A stretch of 64,000 nt of DNA from Nitrobacter hamburgensis X14. Its GTDB lineage: Bacteria > Pseudomonadota > Alphaproteobacteria > Rhizobiales > Xanthobacteraceae. The stretch's first letter is position 1. Each line of letters opens with the position of its first letter. The stretch is from NCBI RefSeq assembly GCF_000013885.1, contig NC_007964.1, positions 3,396,001-3,460,000 of the forward strand, read 5' to 3'. Of this stretch, positions 58,948-64,000 are shown piece after piece. The notes beneath the pieces were generated by a model that was not told the DNA's origin, searched no databases, and was given only the letters and a program-made list of their open reading frames with translations. The position numbers were made by a program, and so were the translations under genes.

Positions 58948-60909
58948 TCACGCCCGCCGAAAGCCGGCATGGTCCAGCGCTGTCCGGATTTCGTCCGATA
59001 CCAGCGCGTCGAGAAAGGCCTGTACCGCAGGACGTTGCTTTCGCGCCGTCACCAGCGCGAAATCGTAATACTCCTCGGCGAGCGGAATGAAGCCGAGATC
59101 GGAGGCCCGCGCCACCGGCGCAATGGTCATGCCCCAATCGGCACGACGCTGCGCCACCGCTGCGGCAACCGCATTATGCGAACGCGGCTGGTTCCAGTAA
59201 CCTTCCGGCCGCGCGCCTCCGAGCAGCCGGTCGATCAGGATGCGCGTGCCAGCGCCCTGGTTGCGGTTCACCATAATGCAGGAAGGATCGGCCAGCGCAG
59301 CACGCACGGCTTCCTGCGCACTCACGCCTTCGAATCGTCGGTCTCCCCTGCAAAACACAATGCCCTGCATGCGGCGCCAGCCCGGCAGCAATTCGAGTCC
59401 TTCGACCAGGAAAGGCGTGTTGTAGGTCTCGGTCCTGTCGTCGAACAGATGGATGGGCGCGAGATCGCACTCGCCACGCCGCGCCGCTGCCAGTCCGCCG
59501 AGGCTGCCGACCGCGATCGAGCGCACGATGAGGCCCGCGCGCGCGAGCGGCGTGGTGACGAGATCAAGTCCGGTGCAATGGCTCCCTATGATCACAAGAT
59601 CCGGCGCCCGGACATGCCGGGTGAACAGCGTGACCTCCGCCTCGGTATCGGCCGGCATGTGGTCGGCCAATGTCTCGATACGCAGGAAGCCGTCGGCCTG
59701 CGCGAACGAGGTGATCGCACCCGAGCCCTTGCCGGTTGGATAGGCGATCAGTCCGTCGCGACCTTCGACCAGTGAAACCATGACGAATTCGGTGCGGCCG
59801 AGTTCGGAAGCGATCCGTATCGGCACCTTCGCGCTGACTTTGGCATCGGTGCGGGGCGGCATACCGGCCATTCGTCGAAGCACCGGCACGATCATGTCGT
59901 GAAAGGTGAACATCGCCGAGGTCGGAAATCCCGGCAGGATCACGACCGGCTTGCCGTCACAGACAGCAAGGCATAGCGGCTTGCCCGGCTTGAGGGCAAC
60001 ACCATGCGCGGTGATGCCTGGGCTACCTAGCCGGCCGATGATGCGGTGGGACAGATCGCCAGCGCCTTTGGAGGTGCCGCCGGACAGCACCAGCATGTCG
60101 CTTTCGAGAAGCGCGCGCCGCATCGCCGCCTCGAGCTGTGCATCATCGTCCGGGACGGCGCCGAGAAAGACCGCATCACCGCCGTTTTCATCTATCGCCG
60201 CGGCGACGATCGCGCCGTTGGTATCGTAGATTGCGGCGGGGCGAAGCGGTGAACCGGGCTGCACCAGTTCGTCGCCTGTCGAGATGACAGCAACGCGCGG
60301 CCTCCCGGCAACACTGACCTCCGCGATGCCGCATGCCGCCAGCATGCCGACCTCGCGCGAGCCGATCACCGTTCCGGCCCGCAGCAACGTCTCGCCGCGG
60401 GCGATGTCAGAACCGGCGTAGGAGACGAACTGTCCGGGCGAAACGGTGCGGCGCACGTCGATGGCGAAGCCATCCGCCGGCTGGGTGTGTTCGACCATAA
60501 CAATCGCGTCGGCGCCGCGCGGCAGAGGGCCACCGGTCGCAATCGTCGTCGCCGTTCCCGACAGCACCGGCTTGGTGGGCGCGGTGCCGCATGCGATCGC
60601 TTCGTCGTTCAACGCTAGCCGAACCGGGGTGCCTTCGGTTGCCGAAGACAGATCGACCGAGCGAACGGCAAAACCGTCTACATTGGAACGATCGAAGGGC
60701 GGCACGTCGAGCGGCGCCACCACATCGTCGGCGAGCGCGCTGCCGAGCGCATCGGCAAGCCCGCGCTGCTCCCTTGTGATAGCGCGCGGAAACAGCGCGG
60801 CCTCGAACCGTTGGAGAGCTTCTTCGCGCGAGAGAATTGTGAGGAATTGGTCCTGCTCGCCGCTATCGCGATTGTTCGGGGGCGAAATGTTGGTCGTCTT
60901 TCGAGCCAT
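58948..60909 (-). CDS. MoeA fused to a periplasmic-binding-like domain (molybdopterin biosynthesis protein)
   Basis: 653 residues. Residues ~1-415 are MoeA-like: PFDRSNVDGFAVRSVDLSSA, GADAIVMVEHTQP, VAVISTGDELVQPGSPLRPA, VLSGGTSKGAGDLSHRI, VVILPGFPTSAMFTFHDM. From ~440 to the end is a PBP-like domain (VIIGSHCTGLDLVTTPLARA, GECDLAPIHLFDDRTETYNT, MVNRNQGAGTRILIDRLLGG, ADWGMTIAPVARASDLGFIP), often seen fused to MoeA or to ModE-like HTH; it may sense molybdate or tungstate. The ATG at 60909 sits one base after the stop of the upstream moeA-like gene. Confidence 0.88.
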   Translation of the reverse strand: MARKTTNISPPNNRDSGEQDQFLTILSREEALQRFEAALFPRAITREQRGLADALGSALADDVVAPLDVPPFDRSNVDGFAVRSVDLSSATEGTPVRLALNDEAIACGTAPTKPVLSGTATTIATGGPLPRGADAIVMVEHTQPADGFAIDVRRTVSPGQFVSYAGSDIARGETLLRAGTVIGSREVGMLAACGIAEVSVAGRPRVAVISTGDELVQPGSPLRPAAIYDTNGAIVAAAIDENGGDAVFLGAVPDDDAQLEAAMRRALLESDMLVLSGGTSKGAGDLSHRIIGRLGSPGITAHGVALKPGKPLCLAVCDGKPVVILPGFPTSAMFTFHDMIVPVLRRMAGMPPRTDAKVSAKVPIRIASELGRTEFVMVSLVEGRDGLIAYPTGKGSGAITSFAQADGFLRIETLADHMPADTEAEVTLFTRHVRAPDLVIIGSHCTGLDLVTTPLARAGLIVRSIAVGSLGGLAAARRGECDLAPIHLFDDRTETYNTPFLVEGLELLPGWRRMQGIVFCRGDRRFEGVSAQEAVRAALADPSCIMVNRNQGAGTRILIDRLLGGARPEGYWNQPRSHNAVAAAVAQRRADWGMTIAPVARASDLGFIPLAEEYYDFALVTARKQRPAVQAFLDALVSDEIRTALDHAGFRRA

Positions 60910-60910
60910 A

Positions 60911-62020
60911 TCATTCACGCCATAGATAGGCATCGACCGGCGTGCCTGCCGCGAAACCTTCGCTGGAGCCCGGGATCAACAGCCACGCATCCGCGCGGGC
61001 CATGACATGAAGCGGCAGATCGCCAGTCGCGAGCGGAAGCCACGCGCCATCCCGTTCCTCAAGCAGCGCGATCTCGGCGAGGCCAACGCTCGAGGCGATC
61101 TTGCGCGCCAGGGGCAGGAGCCGCGATTCCCGCGATCGTCGTCCGGTCAGACGCTCCAGCGCGGGAAGCGCCAAGGCGAACCATGCGGGGAGCGCATGAT
61201 CGGGAGCGCCAGGCATCATGAGAACGGGGACCGCACCAGCCCGTCCGATGGCCGCGGTGCGCCCAGGCTGCAGCGCGATGCCATGGGCAAGCACCTCGCC
61301 GCGGCGGGCGAGCGCGGTGAGCGTTGCATCGTTGCGGCCGACGCCGCTGCCGCCTACGGCGATCAACAGGTCGGAGCCGACCGGGTCGAGCGCGTCCGCG
61401 ATCGACGACGCATCGCGGGCTGCGGCTTCTATCTCAGTGACGTGGGCGCCGTTGGCGCGAGCATGGTCGGCGATCAGATGGGCTGTCGCCGTGCCGCCGG
61501 GAAGATTGACGATGCGGAGCCGCGGACGGCGCACGTTGAGCGTTTCCAGCCCGGCGGCCCGCGCCGTGAGAAGATCGCGCGGGCGGATCAGATGACCTGA
61601 CGCAATCGCCGGGCGGTCCGCAGCGACGTCGCTGCCGGCGCGCCGGATACCCTGCCCGGGCACACCTTCGACGATGACTTCGGCGACCGGGCCCGACGTA
61701 TCGACCGCGTCGATATCGAGCACGCAGTCGCAGTGTTGCGGCATCGCATCGCCGGCATCGACCCAGGTCGGAGGCCTCACTACGGCGAGCGGCGAATAGG
61801 ATGACGCGCCGACCACATCATTGGCGTTCACCGCCCAACCATCGGCGGCGGCAAGATCGCGGGCCGGAACGGATGGGAGAGCCGGAATTTCGGCCACGAC
61901 GCAGCCGAGCGCCTCGGCAAGGGGAAGCTCCTCCGGCGTCACCGCCTCGATCTCGTACAGCAAGGTTGCAACCGCGGTCTCGAGCGGCGTGAGCGATGCT
62001 GGCAGGCACTGCGTGATCAT
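60911..62020 (-). CDS. MoeA-like molybdopterin-binding protein, divergent
   Basis: 369 residues. MoeA fold with weak motifs: ARDLAAADGWAVNANDVVGA in place of the usual S-x-x-D-G-(Y/F)-A, RRAGSDVAADRPAIASGHLI, LIAVGGSGVGRNDATLTALA and VLMMPGAPDHALPAWFALAL where PG-N-P is usual (PGAPDHA). The changed residues suggest that it binds but may not transfer molybdenum in the same way. Co-transcribed with the MoeA-PBP fusion, one base apart. Confidence 0.8.
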   Translation of the reverse strand: MITQCLPASLTPLETAVATLLYEIEAVTPEELPLAEALGCVVAEIPALPSVPARDLAAADGWAVNANDVVGASSYSPLAVVRPPTWVDAGDAMPQHCDCVLDIDAVDTSGPVAEVIVEGVPGQGIRRAGSDVAADRPAIASGHLIRPRDLLTARAAGLETLNVRRPRLRIVNLPGGTATAHLIADHARANGAHVTEIEAAARDASSIADALDPVGSDLLIAVGGSGVGRNDATLTALARRGEVLAHGIALQPGRTAAIGRAGAVPVLMMPGAPDHALPAWFALALPALERLTGRRSRESRLLPLARKIASSVGLAEIALLEERDGAWLPLATGDLPLHVMARADAWLLIPGSSEGFAAGTPVDAYLWRE

Positions 62021-62025
62021 GAGGT

Positions 62026-62163
62026 GTGACCGCCGTCAGATGATTGACAGACCAATCGGGCATTTCACGACAAAAGCTCTGGCTCATCGTCGGTTAGAGT
62101 TTAAGCGGCCTGTATCTGATGCTGCAAGCTCGGTTTGCGATGGCGGCACACTTGATGCGTTCG
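62026..62163 (-). pseudogene. Solo right end of an IS3-family element
   Basis: Bases here align with the right end of the chimeric element (4930-5070 on the plus strand): shared words CGTCAGATGATT, CTCTGGCTCATC, GGTTAGAGTTTAAGCGGCCT and GATGCTGCAAGC, then GGTTTGCGATGG. They cover the terminal repeat and the last ~15 codons of orfB, diverged by several substitutions and small indels. The remainder of the element is missing. It lies 6 bases upstream of the moeA-like start and may have replaced part of its promoter. Confidence 0.65.
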
Positions 62164-62164
62164 C

Positions 62165-62294
62165 TAGAGCCTTTTCGCTTCTGATGGAATCAGAAGCGAG
62201 GCTCTATGATTTTGATTTGACGCGTTTTCTTCACGCGAACCGGTATCCATCCTCGGGTCAAGCCCGAGGACATGCTTCGCTCGAAAACGCTCTA
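62165..62294 (-). repeat. Dispersed palindromic repeat, long form (copy 5 of 5)
   Basis: A 130-base copy in reverse orientation, TAGAGC to GCTCTA, with both hairpins (CGCTTCTGATggaATCAGAAGCG and CCTCGGGtcaagCCCGAGG). Matches the long form at 24893-25022. It directly follows the IS3 end relic. Confidence 0.85.
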
Positions 62295-62355
62295 AATTCC
62301 TGAAATGATCCTCTCCCCTTGTGGAGGAGAGAAACAAGACGGACGCTATCGATCG

Positions 62356-63789
62356 TTACACCGGCACCCGCACCGTTGCGCGCAGACCACCCATCGGACT
62401 GTCGCCGAGCGTGATGTCGCCGCCATGGGAGCGCGCGATGTCGCGCGCAATGGCGAGGCCGAGGCCGGAGCCGCTCTCGTCCTGATTGCGCGCGCTGTCG
62501 AGCCGCAGGAACGGCTTGAAAACTTCCTTGCGCATGTCCTGCGGGATGCCCGGACCGTCATCGTCGACCATCACCGTGAGCCAGCGGTGATCGCGATGGC
62601 CGTTGATCGCGATGGAGTCGCCATGGCGTGCCGCGTTCGACACCAGATTGCCGAGACAGCGCTTGAACGCCGCCGGCTTGACGGTGACAACGGGCAGTCC
62701 GTAAAAAATGCTCGTCGCGGCGTGACCGTTGCGCTCGGCGTCGCCGCGCAACTCCTCCAGCGCGGCCGCCATGTCGGTCGGTTGCGCCGGCTCGCCGCTG
62801 TCGCCGCGCGCGAAGGCGAGATAGGCCTCAAGCATCCCATGCATCTCGTCGACATCCTTGCGCATGCCGTCGACTTCCGGACTGTCGCCGCCGATCAGCG
62901 CCAGTTCCAGCTTGAAGCGGGTCAGGATGGTGCGCAGGTCATGCGATACGCCGGCCAGCATCGCGGTACGCTGCTCGATGCTGCGCTCGATACGCATCTT
63001 CATTTCGATGAAGGCTTGCGCGGCGCGCCGGACCTCGCGCGCCCCGCGCGGACGGAAGTTCGGAGCGTCGCGGCCCTTGCCAAAACTGTCGGCGGCATCC
63101 GCCAGCCGCAGGATCGGCTTGATCTGGTTGCGCAGGAACAGCACCGCGACGAACAGCAGGATCGAGGACGTGCCCAGCATCCAGAAAATGAAGATTTCGG
63201 AGTTTGACGCATAGGCGGCGCTGCGTTGCGCGAACACCCGCATCACCGCGTCGTCGAGCTGGATCCTGATCTCCACCAGATTGGAGCGGCCGACCGTGTC
63301 GATCCAGAACGGCTTGCCGATCTGCCTGCCGATCTGCACCGACAGCGACTGGTCGAGCAGCGAGAAGAACGGCTTCGGCCCGGGCGGCGGCATATCGCCC
63401 GGCGGCAGGAAATCGACCACGAGCCCGAGCCGCTGCTGTGCGATGCCGCGGATCGTCGCGCGGTCCTTGTCCTGCGGGTAGTCCTTATAGACATCGATCA
63501 GCGCGGCTACATCCTGCACCACCGCCGCCGACAGCCGGCGCGTCACCGTATTCCAGTGCCGCTCCATGAACACGAAGGCCACCACCGATTGCAGCACCAC
63601 CATCGGCACGATCATGATCAGCAGAGCGCGGGCATAGAGACCCTTGGGCATCCAGTTCTTGAACGCCCGCCCGATCCGGCCATTGGCTACCGAGACACGC
63701 CGGGACGCAGTGCGGATCAGCGTCAGGCCGGCGTCGAGCGTGGCCCTGATAAGCGTTAGGCGGCCATCGAGCTTAGTCCTGATCGGCAT
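62356..63789 (-). CDS. Sensor histidine kinase, EnvZ/OmpB-like
   Basis: 477 residues: membrane segment 1 (ALLIMIVPMVVLQSVVAFVF), a periplasmic domain of ~130 residues, segment 2 (IFIFWMLGTSSILLFVAVLF), HAMP (LADAADSFGKGRDAPNFRPR), H-box GVSHDLRTILTRFKLELALI with the phospho-accepting histidine (the usual proline after R-T is isoleucine), N-box CLGNLVSNAARHG, G1 VDDDGPGIPQDMR and G2 SGSGLGLAIARDIARSHGG. The ATG at 63789 overlaps the stop of the upstream response-regulator gene (TGATG). Osmotic or envelope sensing is likely by family; the signal is unknown. Confidence 0.92.
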   Translation of the reverse strand: MPIRTKLDGRLTLIRATLDAGLTLIRTASRRVSVANGRIGRAFKNWMPKGLYARALLIMIVPMVVLQSVVAFVFMERHWNTVTRRLSAAVVQDVAALIDVYKDYPQDKDRATIRGIAQQRLGLVVDFLPPGDMPPPGPKPFFSLLDQSLSVQIGRQIGKPFWIDTVGRSNLVEIRIQLDDAVMRVFAQRSAAYASNSEIFIFWMLGTSSILLFVAVLFLRNQIKPILRLADAADSFGKGRDAPNFRPRGAREVRRAAQAFIEMKMRIERSIEQRTAMLAGVSHDLRTILTRFKLELALIGGDSPEVDGMRKDVDEMHGMLEAYLAFARGDSGEPAQPTDMAAALEELRGDAERNGHAATSIFYGLPVVTVKPAAFKRCLGNLVSNAARHGDSIAINGHRDHRWLTVMVDDDGPGIPQDMRKEVFKPFLRLDSARNQDESGSGLGLAIARDIARSHGGDITLGDSPMGGLRATVRVPV

Positions 63790-64000
63790 CAAGGCGCTGC
63801 GACCAGGCGATAGCCGACGCCGCGCACGGCCTGGAGGAATAGCGGGTTGGCCGGATCGCGCTCGATCTTCCGCCGCAGCCGGTTGATCTGAACATCGACG
63901 GCGCGCTCATTCACGGTGCCGCCGCCGTTCAGCTCACCGCGGCGAACCGTCTCGCCGGGCGTGGCGGCGAGCACGCGCAGCATCTCGCGCTCGCGATCGG
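63789..64000 (-). CDS. OmpR-type response regulator, C-terminal part (runs off the window)
   Basis: Only the last 69 codons are visible: EMLRVLAATPGETVRRGELN, VNERAVDVQINRLRRKIERD and a final YRLVAAP. This is the DNA-binding winged helix of an OmpR/PhoB regulator. The receiver domain lies to the right, outside the window. Its stop overlaps the kinase start, so the two are translated together. Confidence 0.9.
   Translation of the reverse strand, partial: DREREMLRVLAATPGETVRRGELNGGGTVNERAVDVQINRLRRKIERDPANPLFLQAVRGVGYRLVAAP

Overview
The window is GC-rich, with short intergenic gaps, chains of 4-base start/stop overlaps and many GTG/TTG starts. Gene content and family types (lgt-midA-pgeF, prs, ychF-pth-rplY with a CTC-type L25, DUF6894, DUF982, a formate dehydrogenase island with DUF3305/DUF3306/DUF6505/DUF6352) point to an alphaproteobacterium of the Hyphomicrobiales, most likely the Bradyrhizobium / Rhodopseudomonas / Nitrobacter group (Nitrobacteraceae). 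This is inferred from gene families and order, not from a search.

Layout. (1) Bases 1-7560 are an insertion-sequence graveyard. Two identical copies of a chimeric element (an IS3-family element whose middle is replaced by a piece of an IS110-family element) lie in inverted orientation. Between and beside them are an apparently intact IS110 transposase, broken IS3-family genes and an IS21-like end. The left copy interrupts what looks like a prophage tail tape-measure gene. (2) 7.9-19.6 kb: two small coupled unknown genes, a 2407-residue autotransporter adhesin, a divergent membrane-bound winged-helix regulator with TPRs, and a membrane-anchored thermonuclease-like protein. (3) 19.6-31.7 kb: core genes prs, a lipoprotein, pgeF, midA-like methyltransferase, lgt, ubiK-like, two MaoC proteins, ychF, pth, rplY, a YbjN-like gene and proC. 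(4) 31.8-38.7 kb: amino-acid catabolism, with a three-gene 2-oxoacid dehydrogenase operon (E1a, E1b, E2), an ALDH7-type aldehyde dehydrogenase, an ornithine/class III aminotransferase and a YbaK-type deacylase. (5) 39-43 kb: an intact IS5-family element abutting a universal stress gene, a DUF982 gene, a PcfJ-like gene and a citrate-synthase-like relic. (6) 43.4-62.0 kb: a formate dehydrogenase island. It holds a multi-cluster Fe-S protein, a five-gene overlapping operon (lipoate-ligase-like, DUF6505, DUF6352, DUF3305, DUF3306), an HTH-TorD fusion, a Tat-signal small protein, FDH alpha/beta/gamma, a 40-residue membrane peptide, TusA, MobB, FdhD, MobA and three different MoeA-like proteins. (7) 62.0-64.0 kb: an IS3 end relic, a dispersed repeat and an EnvZ/OmpR-like two-component pair, with the regulator running off the edge.

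How they work together. Region 6 is close to self-contained for a periplasmic molybdenum (or tungsten) formate dehydrogenase. MobA/MobB/MoeA finish the bis-MGD cofactor, FdhD and a TusA-like protein could supply sulfur, TorD and the Tat-signal proteins handle folding and export, and the beta/gamma subunits pass electrons to the quinone pool. The most unusual part is the set of accessory genes with no assigned role, above all the fusion of a DNA-binding HTH domain to the TorD chaperone. This could let enzyme maturation report to transcription. Dispersed palindromic repeats (five copies of one 104/130-base family plus two others) sit in gaps between genes throughout.
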